From Citrobacter farmeri (GTDB taxonomy: Bacteria; Pseudomonadota; Gammaproteobacteria; Enterobacterales; Enterobacteriaceae), in NCBI RefSeq assembly GCF_019048065.1, contig NZ_CP077291.1:3410001-3474000 (forward strand): a stretch of DNA of 64,000 nt, written 5' to 3'. Position numbers and translations under genes: made by a program. The notes under the pieces were generated by a model, which was given only the letters and a program-made list of their open reading frames with translations, did not search any database and had not been told where the DNA came from. This document shows, piece after piece, positions 39,543 through 48,486 of this stretch (position 1 is its first letter; every line of letters starts with the position of its first letter).

Positions 39543-41093
39543 GTGAGAACACGACATCTGGTCAGTCTGGTGACAGGAGTACTTATCCTCTCCGTATTGC
39601 TTCCGGTTGGGCTAAGTATTTGGCTCGCGCATCGCCAGGTCGAAAAGAAATTCATCGAAGAGCTGAATACCTACTCAGTGCGCGTCTCGGAACGTACAGA
39701 ACGAGTGGTAACTCAGGCGAAGCAGGCATTACAGCAGATTAACGCCGTGAAAAGCGCACCGTGCTCACGGGAACACTTACTGGCTATGCGGCGGATCTCC
39801 TTCAGTTATCGTTATGTCCAGGAAGTATTGTACCTGCAAAACAACATGCCCCGCTGCTCATCCCTGGAGCAGGAAAGTCATACCGCCACATTTCCTCCCC
39901 CCATGAAAATCACCAACGATGGCTACCGCGCATGGTTTACCGCGCAAAACGATCTGGGGATCGAGCGCGATATGGCAGCGCTGGGCTATGGCGACTATAT
40001 CGTGATGATTGATCCCGCATCGTTTATCGACGTGGTTCCTTTTGGCGCCTGGCAGATAGATGTCGCGATTATCGGCGTAAAACGCAATACAGTCATTGCC
40101 AGCAGCAGTGCGCTTGCACCGAATATCCTGCAATTCACACAGGAAGCCACGCCTCGCCATCTGGAAAGTCATGGCATTATTTATGAGGTTCGCCCCTTCC
40201 CGGAAATGGGCATTACCATCGTCAGTTGGTCGTCTACCCTTCCACTGCAGAAAATCTGGTACAGGCAGGCGCTGATCTGGGTTCCCGCCGGCATCCTGAT
40301 CGGTCTGCTGGCCGCTGCTTTTATTCTGCGTATTCTGCGCCGTCTCCAGTCGCCGCATCACCGGCTGCAGGATGCTATCAACAACAGGGACATCAAGGTT
40401 CACTACCAGCCCATCATTTCGTTATCGACCGGAAAAATAGTCGGCGCCGAAGCGCTGGCGCGCTGGCCACAAGCCGATGGCAGTAACCTGTCACCCGATA
40501 TTTTCATCACTCTGGCCGAACAGACCGGTCTAACCGAACAACTTACCCGCTTAATTATCGAGACGGTGTTTGAGGATATGGGGAAATGGTTGAAGCAACA
40601 TCCCGATCAGCATATTTCCATTAATATTGAGGCTGCGGATCTCACTTCTGAAAAACTCCCGACGCTACTCAGTAAATTGCTTAACCGGTATCAGCTTGCC
40701 CCCTCACAGATTGCTCTCGAACTGACGGAACGGGGATTTGCCGATCCGAAGACCAGTTCGCCATTCGTTGCCCGCTACCGCAAGGCAGGACATGCCATCT
40801 ACATTGATGATTTTGGCACCGGCTATTCCAGCCTTAGCTATTTGCAGAATCTGGACGTGGACATTCTGAAAATCGACAAATCGTTTGTCGATGCGCTGGA
40901 GTACAAGAACGTGACGCCGCATATCATCGAAATGGCCAAAACGCTGAAGCTGAAAATGGTCGCGGAAGGGATTGAAACAGCAAATCAGGAAGACTGGTTG
41001 CGCCAGCACGGCGTCCATTATGGGCAGGGCTGGCTGTACAGCAAGGCGCTGCCCAAAGAGGCGTTTATTCTGTGGGCGGAAAAACATTTATAA
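39543..41093 (+). CDS. pdeB: Cyclic-di-GMP phosphodiesterase PdeB (YlaB)
   Basis: 516 residues; the GTG start (MRTRHLVSLVTG) fits the family. Membrane segment 1 at about 8-28, a periplasmic CSS domain with the CSS motif in NNMPRCSSLEQ and a partner Cys in KSAPCSRE, membrane segment 2 at about 245-265, then a cytosolic EAL domain with EALARW, the metal-binding DDFGTGYSSL and EGIET motifs. It degrades c-di-GMP; in CSS proteins, disulfide loss by DsbA/B changes stability and activity. No GGDEF domain. Confidence 0.95.
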   Translation: MRTRHLVSLVTGVLILSVLLPVGLSIWLAHRQVEKKFIEELNTYSVRVSERTERVVTQAKQALQQINAVKSAPCSREHLLAMRRISFSYRYVQEVLYLQNNMPRCSSLEQESHTATFPPPMKITNDGYRAWFTAQNDLGIERDMAALGYGDYIVMIDPASFIDVVPFGAWQIDVAIIGVKRNTVIASSSALAPNILQFTQEATPRHLESHGIIYEVRPFPEMGITIVSWSSTLPLQKIWYRQALIWVPAGILIGLLAAAFILRILRRLQSPHHRLQDAINNRDIKVHYQPIISLSTGKIVGAEALARWPQADGSNLSPDIFITLAEQTGLTEQLTRLIIETVFEDMGKWLKQHPDQHISINIEAADLTSEKLPTLLSKLLNRYQLAPSQIALELTERGFADPKTSSPFVARYRKAGHAIYIDDFGTGYSSLSYLQNLDVDILKIDKSFVDALEYKNVTPHIIEMAKTLKLKMVAEGIETANQEDWLRQHGVHYGQGWLYSKALPKEAFILWAEKHL

Positions 41094-41132
41094 CGCAGAG
41101 ATGGCTGGCGGCACGCCGCACAGCCAGTCACG

Positions 41133-41486
41133 CTAGTCGTCGATAATAGGTGAGAATCCGCCGTAAATCATACGTTTACCATCAAACGGCATCGACTCAC
41201 CAAACTCTTTCATGCGCGGATCGGACATCATCTTCTGATTCGCCGCATCCCGCACTTCTTTCGACGGGTACTCAATCCAACTGAATACCACCTCTTCGTG
41301 CTCCTCGGCTTTCACCGCCATACGGAAATCGGTGACTTTGCCATCTGGCACATCGTCGGCCCAGCATTCCACAATGCGGAGCGCACCAAATTCCTTGAAC
41401 AGCGGGGCTGCTTTTGCCGCCATCGCCTTATAAGCCTCCTTGTTTTCGGCAGGTACGGCAAGGACAAATCCGTCCACATACTTCAT
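41133..41486 (-). CDS. ybaA: DUF1428 protein YbaA
   Basis: 117 residues from MKYVDGFVLAVPAENKEAYK, close to E. coli YbaA. Dimeric alpha/beta-barrel fold (ferredoxin-like) with KEFGALRIVECWADDVPDGKVTDF and SWIEYPSKEVRDAANQKMM. No known activity. The ORF extends nine codons upstream but without conservation or a ribosome-binding site as good as GGAGG before this ATG. Confidence 0.94.
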   Translation of the reverse strand: MKYVDGFVLAVPAENKEAYKAMAAKAAPLFKEFGALRIVECWADDVPDGKVTDFRMAVKAEEHEEVVFSWIEYPSKEVRDAANQKMMSDPRMKEFGESMPFDGKRMIYGGFSPIIDD

Positions 41487-41568
41487 GAGAAAAACCTCCG
41501 AAGTCCACTGCACGGCAAGGCCATTCCAGCCGCGTCAGTCGAGAGTAAGTGTAGTCGCCCTCTCCTTT

Positions 41569-42165
41569 CTATGCTGTCTGAATCCGTGCCCGGGGTTTAT
41601 AGCGAAACCACGGCAGACAGATCTGGATCAACGGCCCAATCGCCAGCGCATACAGCACGGTTCCAACGCCAAGCGTGCCACCGAGCAGCCAGCCGCTTAA
41701 TAAAACAGAGACTTCTATCGCGGTACGGATGGTACGCACCGACCATCCTGTGCGAGCATGAATACCGGTCATCAGACCGTCTCTTGGCCCGGCACCAAAG
41801 CCTGCGCCAATGTACATGCTCGTCGCCAACGCATTCACCACAACGGCGGCCACCAAAATGATGCTGCGCACGACGAGGGAAGAAAACGCCGGCATCACTG
41901 CCAGCGCCGCATCGGCGGCGAGCCCGATCACAATCACATTACTGAGGGTTCCCAACCCTGGGCGTTGACGCAGGGGGATCCACAGCAACAGTACCAGCGC
42001 ACCGACGATAATCATGACTACGCCAATCTTCATCGACAACAGATTCGCCAGCCCCAGATGAAACACGTTCCACGGATCGGCGCCTAAATCCGCACGCACA
42101 AACATCGCGGTTGATATCCCATACAGAGCCAATCCAAAGTAAAGTTGAACCAGACGACGCCCCAT
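41569..42165 (-). CDS. YczE/YitT-type inner-membrane protein
   Basis: 198 residues from the ATG at 42165, which has GGAGG six bases ahead (a GTG at 42171 is also possible). Five to six hydrophobic segments; the conserved ADLGADPWNVFHLG after the first segment and GAGFGAGPRDGLMTGI mark the YczE/YyaS-like family. Function unknown. It is divergent from a MocR regulator across 84 bp; YczE and a MocR regulator (YczR) are a recurrent divergent pair in other bacteria, so control by the neighbour is likely. Not found here in E. coli K-12. Confidence 0.8.
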   Translation of the reverse strand: MGRRLVQLYFGLALYGISTAMFVRADLGADPWNVFHLGLANLLSMKIGVVMIIVGALVLLLWIPLRQRPGLGTLSNVIVIGLAADAALAVMPAFSSLVVRSIILVAAVVVNALATSMYIGAGFGAGPRDGLMTGIHARTGWSVRTIRTAIEVSVLLSGWLLGGTLGVGTVLYALAIGPLIQICLPWFRYKPRARIQTA

Positions 42166-42249
42166 TTTCACCCTCCCCGTTCAGATAACATTCATCTTCT
42201 CTATAATTGGCATTATGATTAATGACCAGTTTTGAAAAAGTGGACTGCC

Positions 42250-43677
42250 ATGTCATCACGTCGTTACGGAAGTCAATCTCTTCAGCGCCTGCTCGGACAC
42301 TGGCAGGACAGCGCATCAAGAACCCCGCTCTGGCGGCAACTGGCAGAAGCGCTGCGTCTACTGATCCTTGACGGACGCCTGGCACTCGACAGCCGTTTGC
42401 CCGGAGAACGCGAACTGGCTGCGGTACTCGACGTCAGTCGCACTACTGTGGCCAGCGCGCTGGCGCAACTGCGGGAAGAGGGATATCTGGAAAGTCGGCA
42501 CGGAAGTGGATCGCGCGTGATTCTGCCGGGCCATATCCGCGAAGTACCAACACGCGCCGGAACCACGATGGCATTGGATCTCTCTACCGCTGCCCTCAGC
42601 GCCGGGCCTGAAATCCATCAGGCTTATCAGCAGGCGCTGTGTGCGATGCCTCCGCATTTGCTGACATCGGGCTATCAGCCGCAGGGATTACTCTGCTTGC
42701 GAGAATCGCTCGCCCGTCATTACTGTGCGCGAGGCCTGCCGACAACGGCGGATGAAATCATGGTAGTTAACGGTGCGGTCAGCGGTCTGGCGTTGATTCT
42801 GCGCTTGCTGACCGGACCCGGCGATCGCGTGGTGGTCGATCATCCGACATATCCACTGGCCATTGCCGCCATCCAGGGAGCCTCCTGTCGACCCGTGGGT
42901 GTGTCATTGCCCGCAGAAGGTTGGGATACGGATGGACTGGCCGCGACGATCGCCCAGACCTCGCCAAGAATGGCCTATCTGATGCCAGATTTTCACAATC
43001 CCACCGGACGGTGTATGAATGAGGAAACGCGGCAGGCCATCGCGGATATCGCCGTCCGTACACGGACGACGCTGGTCATCGACGAAACGATGGTGAATCT
43101 TTGGTACGACGCTCCGCCGCCCCCGCCGTTGGCGGCTTATCATCGCGATGCTCCGGTGATTATGCTGGGTTCGGCAGGCAAGAGTTTCTGGGGAGGGCTG
43201 CGTCTGGGCTGGGTGCGTGCGCCATCACGGACTATCGCCGCACTGGTACAGACGCGGGATACGGTCGATCTGGGCTCACCGGTCATCGAACAACTGGCCA
43301 CCACGTGGCTGCTGGATAATGCCGATTCTTTTTTGCCGCAGCGTAGACAACGGTTAGCCGCACGGCGCGCACTCTGTGACACGCTGATGCGTAAGCACTT
43401 TCCCGAGTGGCGCTATCAGCAACCGCAGGGGGGATTATCTTTTTGGGTGGAATTACCGGATACGCTGGCGACGATTTTTGCCACGCGAGCGGAAAGCGTC
43501 GGGATTCAACTGGGTACAGGCACCCGCTTTGGGCTCGCAGGCGCGTTTGATCGTTTCTTACGTATGCCATTCGCCTTGCCGGAAGAACCCCTGCGCTCGG
43601 CATTTAGCACCCTGGAACCGCTCTGGGAAACACTGCGTCTACAGTCCGGCAGCGGTAAGGTGCGTAAGATTATTTAA
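42250..43677 (+). CDS. MocR-type GntR/aminotransferase-fold regulator (YczR-like)
   Basis: 475 residues from the ATG at 42250; a TTG at 42232 would add six residues. GntR winged helix in about 25-90 (TPLWRQLAEALRLLI, LPGERELAAVLDVSRTTVASALAQLREEGYL), then a fold-type I aminotransferase domain. The PLP lysine is Lys311 in GSAGKSFWGGLRLGW; VNGAVSGL, PDFHNPTG and VIDETM are also present. It probably senses PLP or an amine and controls the divergent YczE-like gene. The gap contains TTGGCATTATGATTAATGACC, an imperfect inverted repeat. Its stop overlaps the small convergent ORF. Confidence 0.88.
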   Translation: MSSRRYGSQSLQRLLGHWQDSASRTPLWRQLAEALRLLILDGRLALDSRLPGERELAAVLDVSRTTVASALAQLREEGYLESRHGSGSRVILPGHIREVPTRAGTTMALDLSTAALSAGPEIHQAYQQALCAMPPHLLTSGYQPQGLLCLRESLARHYCARGLPTTADEIMVVNGAVSGLALILRLLTGPGDRVVVDHPTYPLAIAAIQGASCRPVGVSLPAEGWDTDGLAATIAQTSPRMAYLMPDFHNPTGRCMNEETRQAIADIAVRTRTTLVIDETMVNLWYDAPPPPPLAAYHRDAPVIMLGSAGKSFWGGLRLGWVRAPSRTIAALVQTRDTVDLGSPVIEQLATTWLLDNADSFLPQRRQRLAARRALCDTLMRKHFPEWRYQQPQGGLSFWVELPDTLATIFATRAESVGIQLGTGTRFGLAGAFDRFLRMPFALPEEPLRSAFSTLEPLWETLRLQSGSGKVRKII

Positions 43678-43892
43678 TGCTGGCGGGGAACCGGAAAACC
43701 TTTAAGGGAAATAATGAAGTTATCCCCCTCTTTCTTTATTTTGGCACCGGCATCACACCAGTCTGAGGCAATGCGAAAAAATTCATCGCTGCCGACGTTC
43801 CAGCTCAGGCAAACATGCTTAACATAACCCGAGCGGAGTAGTTCACAGGCTTCGCCATAGTTACTGGCGATGGAGAGCGTTTGCTGTTTCAT
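43674..43892 (-). CDS. Unrecognised 72-residue protein, second gene of RHH pair
   Basis: 72 residues with three Cys and several aromatics (VKHVCLSWNVGSDEFFRIAS, then DWCDAGAKIKKEGDNFIISL). The composition suggests a small alpha/beta protein. It overlaps the upstream RHH gene by an ATGA junction, so the two are translationally coupled, and its stop overlaps the MocR stop by 3 bp. Order (RHH first, small partner second) resembles type II toxin-antitoxin operons, but I do not recognise a toxin family and other roles are equally possible. Confidence 0.65.
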   Translation of the reverse strand: MKQQTLSIASNYGEACELLRSGYVKHVCLSWNVGSDEFFRIASDWCDAGAKIKKEGDNFIISLKGFPVPRQH

Positions 43893-44140
43893 TTTTTCTT
43901 CTTCAGTAGTCTGCGCAAGGCTTTGATTTCTTTAGGAGTCAGTGGCTCAACAATTGACTCTTCCGTGTGCTGGCTATCGATATCGCCAACCGAGACCCCC
44001 GCCTCTGCCGCAACATCGAAGGCAATCAGCAGCAGTTTTTCTGTCGTGATACTTAAATTCTCATTATTCACTTCAGCGTAATGACGAAGTTTTTCTTTTA
44101 ACGTCTCATCAATTTTGACATTCAGTACTGCAGTAGCCAT
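43889..44140 (-). CDS. Ribbon-helix-helix protein with Lys-rich tail
   Basis: 83 residues from the ATG at 44140 (MATAVLNVKIDETLKEKLRH), with an AGGAT-like ribosome-binding site; a longer frame is unlikely. The N-terminal strand VLNVKID and helices ETLKEKLRHYAEVNN and SITTEKLLLIAFD give an Arc/ParD/CopG-like RHH DNA-binding fold. The C-terminus PLTPKEIKALRRLLKKKK is basic and may bind a partner or nucleic acid. Probably autoregulates the two-gene operon. It is not part of this interval in E. coli K-12. Confidence 0.75.
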   Translation of the reverse strand: MATAVLNVKIDETLKEKLRHYAEVNNENLSITTEKLLLIAFDVAAEAGVSVGDIDSQHTEESIVEPLTPKEIKALRRLLKKKK

Positions 44141-44328
44141 CGTAAGAATCCTTGTGGACAGGCAAAACACGTCTCTGGCGACGACAGATCGCCACGGCGT
44201 GATAAGAGGATCGGGCAGCAAGATTTAACATCCCAAAAACACTCTGCCAGCATTTGATGACAAAAAAATGACAAAACCATGACAACGACAAGAAGAGAAA
44301 CGAAGATGTGATGCCGGACGGCACAAAT

Positions 44329-44442
44329 GGGTGGGGGCCCTGCCAGCTACATCCCGGCACACGCGTCATCTGCCTTGGCTGCTTCCTTCCGGACCTGACC
44401 TGGTAAACAGAGTAGCGTTGCGGGAGAACCAACAGAGCCCCC
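44329..44442 (-). ncRNA. ffs: 4.5S RNA (signal recognition particle RNA)
   Basis: 114 nt on the minus strand from GGGGGCTCTG at 44442 to GGGGCCCCCACCC-type end at 44329. The ends pair into one long rod; the conserved apical segment GGTCAGGTCCGGAAGGAAGC, containing the GGAA tetraloop and Ffh-binding internal loops, is intact. It binds Ffh for co-translational targeting. It is divergent from atl as in E. coli. Confidence 0.98.
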
Positions 44443-44518
44443 ATTGAGAGCGTTGTTAACCAACGCGCAGGCGCATTATCACTGCTGCCCCCTGTAATTG
44501 CAAGCCATCAGCGGTCAG

Positions 44519-44908
44519 ATGCTGGTTTCTTGCGCAATGGAACTTCCCGTGTCCGCCATTCCAGATTATGCTGAAGGATTACCGCAGGAAGAAACCATGG
44601 ACAGACAAGACACATTCCCCCAGCGCGTCTGGCAAATTGTTGCCTCCATTCCCGAAGGCAGCGTTACCACCTATGGCGATGTCGCGATGCTCGCAGGGTC
44701 TCCGCGCGCGGCCAGGCAGGTTGGTGGCGTGCTTAAACGCTTACCCGAAGGCAGCACCCTGCCCTGGCATCGGGTTGTGAATCGACACGGCGTCATTTCG
44801 CTAACCGGTCCCGATCTGCAACGACAGCGGCAGGCATTACTGGCGGAAGGCATTATGGTTTCCGGGAGCGGACAGATCGATTTGCAGCGGTATCGCTGGA
44901 ATTATTGA
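44519..44908 (+). CDS. atl: Alkyltransferase-like DNA-repair protein Atl (YbaZ)
   Basis: 129 residues from the ATG at 44519, whose MLVSCAM...PDYAE.LPQEE opening is conserved in E. coli although the ribosome-binding site is weak; ATG at 44597 is an alternative. The O6-methylguanine methyltransferase-like domain has LPWHRVV where the active enzyme has PCHR: Trp replaces the acceptor Cys, the mark of alkyltransferase-like proteins. It binds O6-alkylguanine and hands it to nucleotide-excision repair. The HTH reads SPRAARQVGGVLKR. Confidence 0.95.
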   Translation: MLVSCAMELPVSAIPDYAEGLPQEETMDRQDTFPQRVWQIVASIPEGSVTTYGDVAMLAGSPRAARQVGGVLKRLPEGSTLPWHRVVNRHGVISLTGPDLQRQRQALLAEGIMVSGSGQIDLQRYRWNY

Positions 44909-44930
44909 CCCTCTCCAGGTGGAGAGGGTC
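44907..44930. terminator. Hairpin between convergent atl and ybaY
   Basis: GACCCTCTCC-AGGT-GGAGAGGGTC is a perfect 10-bp stem that begins in the atl stop codon. No T-run follows on either strand, so classical termination is uncertain. Confidence 0.5.
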
Positions 44931-44939
44931 AGACAGGAC

Positions 44940-45509
44940 TTAGTACTGCGTCGGGGCAGGAACCGCAGAAGACGGATTCACTTGTGTCGGCGAGGTTGAA
45001 GGCACAGTCGTCGCTGCCCCACCGCTTGCCTGCACAGGAACTTCCGTCTGCTGGACCGGTACCAGCGTCAGATCGGCTTTCGTGCCGCCCTGGTTGATGA
45101 CCGGCTGAACGGTATCGGTAATAAACACCAGTTTGTCATTCACCGTAATTGCCGCACTCAGCAGAATGCGGGCATTCGGCTGCACATCAGCCGGGTTAAA
45201 CGGCAGAACGAAGCTGAATGGTGCCTGTTTCCCTTCGGTACGAACCGCTTTCTGGGACAGAACTTTCGATGGCGCATCAGCCAGCGACGCATCCGACAAG
45301 GTTACGGTCAGTACGGCGTCTGGCGGCAATGCCACTTTCTGACGGATCCATACGGTACCCGAGACATTAGGTTGTGCAATCACAGGCTGTGCGGCCGTGG
45401 CTGAAGTGTTTGGGTTCGGCGCTGGCGTCTGGATATCAGCGCTTTTATCCGCGCAGGCGGCCAGAGCAACTGCTACCGCTAAACCACTTACCATGTGCAT
45501 GAGCTTCAT
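44940..45509 (-). CDS. ybaY: YbaY-family lipoprotein
   Basis: 189 residues (E. coli 190). Lipobox LAAC with mature Cys near residue 19. The central domain (about 48-140, VSGTVWIRQKVALPPDAVLTVTLSDASL...) is a META/YscW-like beta fold, related in pattern to type III pilotins. A Pro/Thr/Ser/Gln-rich C-terminal tail is probably disordered. Function unknown (annotated loosely as glycoprotein/polysaccharide metabolism). Convergent with atl. Confidence 0.92.
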   Translation of the reverse strand: MKLMHMVSGLAVAVALAACADKSADIQTPAPNPNTSATAAQPVIAQPNVSGTVWIRQKVALPPDAVLTVTLSDASLADAPSKVLSQKAVRTEGKQAPFSFVLPFNPADVQPNARILLSAAITVNDKLVFITDTVQPVINQGGTKADLTLVPVQQTEVPVQASGGAATTVPSTSPTQVNPSSAVPAPTQY

Positions 45510-45721
45510 TAAATTCTCCTTATCATCTCTGCACCAGCGGGCTTTCCTCCCGCCGGAAGAGTGGTTAACAAAAACGTAACGTAGCTAAGTGTGGCACACA
45601 TCCCTTATTTTTGCCTGGAATTGGTCAGTTTTTCAGACTATTGCACCCATCGGACCACTTCTAAAATTGCGTTATACTCTGCCTATCTCGCTTCGGCGTC
45701 GTTGTTACCTGGAGAGCATGT

Positions 45722-46582
45722 ATGAGTCAGGCACTGAACAATTTGCTGACATTATTGAATCTGGAAAAAATTGAGGAAGGACTCTTTCGGGGCCAAAGTG
45801 AAGACTTAGGGTTGCGTCAGGTTTTTGGTGGACAGGTCGTCGGCCAGGCGCTGTATGCAGCGAAAGAAACGGTACCAGAAGAAAGACTGGTCCACTCGTT
45901 TCACAGTTATTTTTTACGCCCCGGCGACAGCCAGCAACCCATTGTTTACGATGTAGAAGTTTTGCGTGACGGCAACAGCTTCAGCGCCCGTCGCGTTGCC
46001 GCCATCCAGAATGGGAAGCCCATCTTTTACATGACCGCTTCGTTCCAGGCGCCAGAAGCCGGTTTCGAACATCAAAAAACCATGCCGCACGCCCCCGCGC
46101 CGGAAGGATTAGCATCGGAAACCGACATCGCCCGGACAGTGGCACACCTGCTGCCGCCGATTTTAAAGGATAAATTTCTCTGCGATCGCCCGCTGGAAGT
46201 GCGCCCCGTTGAGTTTCATAACCCGCTAAAAGGCCATGTGGCAGAACCTACGCGCCAGGTATGGATCCGCGCGAACGGTGCGTTGCCCAACGACATCCGC
46301 GTCCATCAGTATCTGTTAGGTTACGCCTCCGATCTCAATTTCCTGCCCGTTGCCCTGCAACCTCACGGCATTGGTTTCCTGGAAAAAGGGATTCAGATTG
46401 CCACGATCGACCATTCCATGTGGTTCCACCGCCCCTTTGATTTGAACGAATGGCTGCTGTACAGCGTGGAAAGCACATCGGCCTCCAGCGCGCGCGGATT
46501 TGTTCGCGGCGAGTTCTACACGCAGGACGGAAAACTGGTAGCGTCGACCGTACAGGAAGGGGTGATGCGCAATCACAACTAA
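45722..46582 (+). CDS. tesB: Acyl-CoA thioesterase II
   Basis: 286 residues, as in E. coli. Double hotdog fold: N-terminal [22 protein letters not shown]-terminal [18 protein letters not shown] containing the catalytic Asp, then [16 protein letters not shown] with the Thr/Ser position and the closing VQEGVMR with Gln. It hydrolyses medium- to long-chain acyl-CoA. A terminator follows at 46630. Confidence 0.97.
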   Translation: MSQALNNLLTLLNLEKIEEGLFRGQSEDLGLRQVFGGQVVGQALYAAKETVPEERLVHSFHSYFLRPGDSQQPIVYDVEVLRDGNSFSARRVAAIQNGKPIFYMTASFQAPEAGFEHQKTMPHAPAPEGLASETDIARTVAHLLPPILKDKFLCDRPLEVRPVEFHNPLKGHVAEPTRQVWIRANGALPNDIRVHQYLLGYASDLNFLPVALQPHGIGFLEKGIQIATIDHSMWFHRPFDLNEWLLYSVESTSASSARGFVRGEFYTQDGKLVASTVQEGVMRNHN

Positions 46583-46588
46583 GAAAAA

Positions 46589-46616
46589 GCCGGATGGCGT
46601 GGGCTTCACATCCGGC
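46589..46616. repeat. Single REP-like unit after tesB
   Basis: GCCGGATG-n12-CATCCGGC hairpin seven bases after the tesB stop, one arm of the usual REP consensus. Confidence 0.7.
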
Positions 46617-46629
46617 GGTAGCCGATGGT

Positions 46630-46657
46630 TGCCCGGTTAACCTCACCGGGCATTTTT
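46630..46657 (+). terminator. Rho-independent terminator after tesB
   Basis: TGCCCGGT-TAACCTC-ACCGGGCA followed by TTTTT on the plus strand, ending three bases before the stop of convergent amtB. Confidence 0.9.
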
Positions 46658-46660
46658 CTG

Positions 46661-47947
46661 TTATGCGTTGTAGGCGTTCTCGCCGTGGCTGTTCACATCC
46701 AGCCCTTCGCGCTCTTGCTCTTCCGGTACGCGCAGACCGACCGTCAAATCTGCCAGCTTGTAACCGATAAAGGCCACAACGCCCGACCAGACGATGGTGA
46801 TAGCGATGCTCTCAAGCTGCACCAGCAACTGGTGCCCCATCGTTACCCCTTCAGCGAAGCCCACACCGCCCAACGCGCTGGATGCAAAGACGCCGGTCAG
46901 AATACAACCGACAATCCCGCAGACGCCGTGAACGCCGAACACATCGCATGGGTCATCAACGCGCAGCAGACGTTTGAGCATTGTCACGCCCCACAATCCG
47001 GCTACGCCCGCGACCACACCGATGATTAACGCGCCGCCGACGCCAATATAGCCGCAGGCAGGCGTGACGCCAACCAGGCCGGCAATCGCCCCCGAGCATG
47101 CGCCCAGCAGAGACGGTTTACCGCGCAGTGCCCATTCGCCGAAGATCCAGCCGAGAATCGCGGCGGCCGTGGCCACAACCGTGTTCACAAAGGCCAGTGC
47201 GGCAATCTCATTCGCCGTGCCCGCAGAACCCGCATTAAAGCCGAACCAGCCGATATAGAGGATCGCCGTACCGGTAAAGACCATCGGCAGGTTGTGCGGT
47301 TTGAACGCCTCTTTACCGAAGCCCACACGTTTGCCGATCAGGTAGGCACCCACCAGTCCGGCAATCGCGGCATTGATATGCACCACAGTACCGCCTGCAA
47401 AGTCCAGCGCACCATGCGACCCCAACAGACCGCCGCCCCACACCATATGAGCAATAGGAATGTAGGAAAGCGTCAACCAGACCACCACGAAGATAAGAAC
47501 GGCAGAGAAACGGATACGCTCAGCCAGCGAACCGACGATCAGACCGACGGTAATACAGGCAAACGATCCCTGGAAAGCAACGTGAATATACTGGTAGATA
47601 CTGCCCATTACGGCGGTCAGCTCAATATTTTTCAGCATCACCCAATTGAAGTTACCGAAGAAACTGTTCCCTTCACCAAACGCCAGTGAATAGCCGAACA
47701 CCACCCACATGATGCACACCAGTGCGAAGGTGACGGTGACCTGCGTCAGCATCGACAGGACGTTCTTGCCGCGGATCAAACCGCCGTAGAACAGAGCGAT
47801 ACCCGGTATGGTCATAAACAGCACCAGCGCGGTACAAATCATCATAAAGGCGTTATCGGCTTTATCCGCCACTGCCGGAGCAGCCATCGCGAGACCTGGC
47901 AGCAGCGCCAGCGAAGCAAGGCCCGTTTTCATCGTTGCTATCTTCAT
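46661..47947 (-). CDS. amtB: Ammonium channel AmtB
   Basis: 428 residues from MKIATMKTGLASLALLPGLAMA, a cleaved signal peptide. Eleven membrane segments; the twin-His pore is in DFAGGTVVHINAAIAG (first His) and DVFGVHGVCGIVG (second His). The trimeric channel imports ammonium under nitrogen limitation and is blocked by unmodified GlnK. It is 31 bp downstream of glnK; the ORF extends into glnK but without conservation. The cytosolic C-terminal tail that mediates GlnK contact is intact. Confidence 0.98.
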   Translation of the reverse strand: MKIATMKTGLASLALLPGLAMAAPAVADKADNAFMMICTALVLFMTIPGIALFYGGLIRGKNVLSMLTQVTVTFALVCIMWVVFGYSLAFGEGNSFFGNFNWVMLKNIELTAVMGSIYQYIHVAFQGSFACITVGLIVGSLAERIRFSAVLIFVVVWLTLSYIPIAHMVWGGGLLGSHGALDFAGGTVVHINAAIAGLVGAYLIGKRVGFGKEAFKPHNLPMVFTGTAILYIGWFGFNAGSAGTANEIAALAFVNTVVATAAAILGWIFGEWALRGKPSLLGACSGAIAGLVGVTPACGYIGVGGALIIGVVAGVAGLWGVTMLKRLLRVDDPCDVFGVHGVCGIVGCILTGVFASSALGGVGFAEGVTMGHQLLVQLESIAITIVWSGVVAFIGYKLADLTVGLRVPEEQEREGLDVNSHGENAYNA

Positions 47948-47978
47948 TTTGTCGTTTCCCGTTACTGTGTGCCAGGCT

Positions 47979-48317
47979 TTACAGCGCCGCTTCGTCAGCT
48001 TCGCCGGTGCGAATACGAATGACGCGTTGCAGCTCCGCGACGAAAATTTTGCCGTCGCCAATTTTTCCGGTATAGGCCGCCTTGCTGATGACATCGATCA
48101 CTTCATCCAGTTGGTCGTCGGCAATGGCCACATCAATCTTCACTTTAGGCAGGAAGTTGACGCTGTACTCTGCACCCCGATATAACTCGGCATGACCTTT
48201 CTGACGTCCGAACCCTTTTACTTCGGTGACGGTCAGCCCTTGAATACCAATAGAAGAGAGCGCTTCGCGAACGTCTTCCAGTTTGAACGGTTTGATTACC
48301 ACGGTAACCAGCTTCAT
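47979..48317 (-). CDS. glnK: PII signalling protein GlnK
   Basis: 112 residues. Tyr51 at the T-loop tip (ELYRGAEYSVNF), the uridylylation site, is present, with the B-loop TGKIGDGKIFV and C-terminal RIRTGE. GlnK plugs AmtB when nitrogen is plentiful and relays ATP, 2-oxoglutarate and GlnD signals. The start MKLVTVVIKPFKL is the family start with GGAGGGG upstream. Confidence 0.98.
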   Translation of the reverse strand: MKLVTVVIKPFKLEDVREALSSIGIQGLTVTEVKGFGRQKGHAELYRGAEYSVNFLPKVKIDVAIADDQLDEVIDVISKAAYTGKIGDGKIFVAELQRVIRIRTGEADEAAL

Positions 48318-48370
48318 AGATCCCCTCCAGTCAGAATTCGGCATTTGGTGCGACTACACGACTGAGGTAT

Positions 48371-48386
48371 TGCAAGGGGTATGCCA
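48371..48386 (-). promoter_or_regulatory. Sigma-54 promoter of glnK-amtB
   Basis: TGGCATACCCCTTGCA read on the minus strand (48386 to 48371) matches the -24/-12 consensus TGGCAc-n5-TTGCa with correct GG-GC spacing, about 54 bp from the glnK start. Confidence 0.9.
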
Positions 48387-48471
48387 GAATTGAAAAAGCG
48401 GAGCCAGTCTCTGTTCTACAGGCCGTCTGGCGGGCGATTCAGAAAGGAAAATGCAGCGGGAAAAGAAAAAC

Positions 48472-48486
48472 GCACCATGACAGTGC
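48472..48486 (-). promoter_or_regulatory. NtrC enhancer site upstream of glnK
   Basis: GCACTGTCATGGTGC on the minus strand fits GCAC-n7-GTGC with the TGGTGC half intact. It lies about 95 bp from the sigma-54 promoter, a normal enhancer distance. A second site may lie in 48488-48510 but is poor. Confidence 0.75.
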
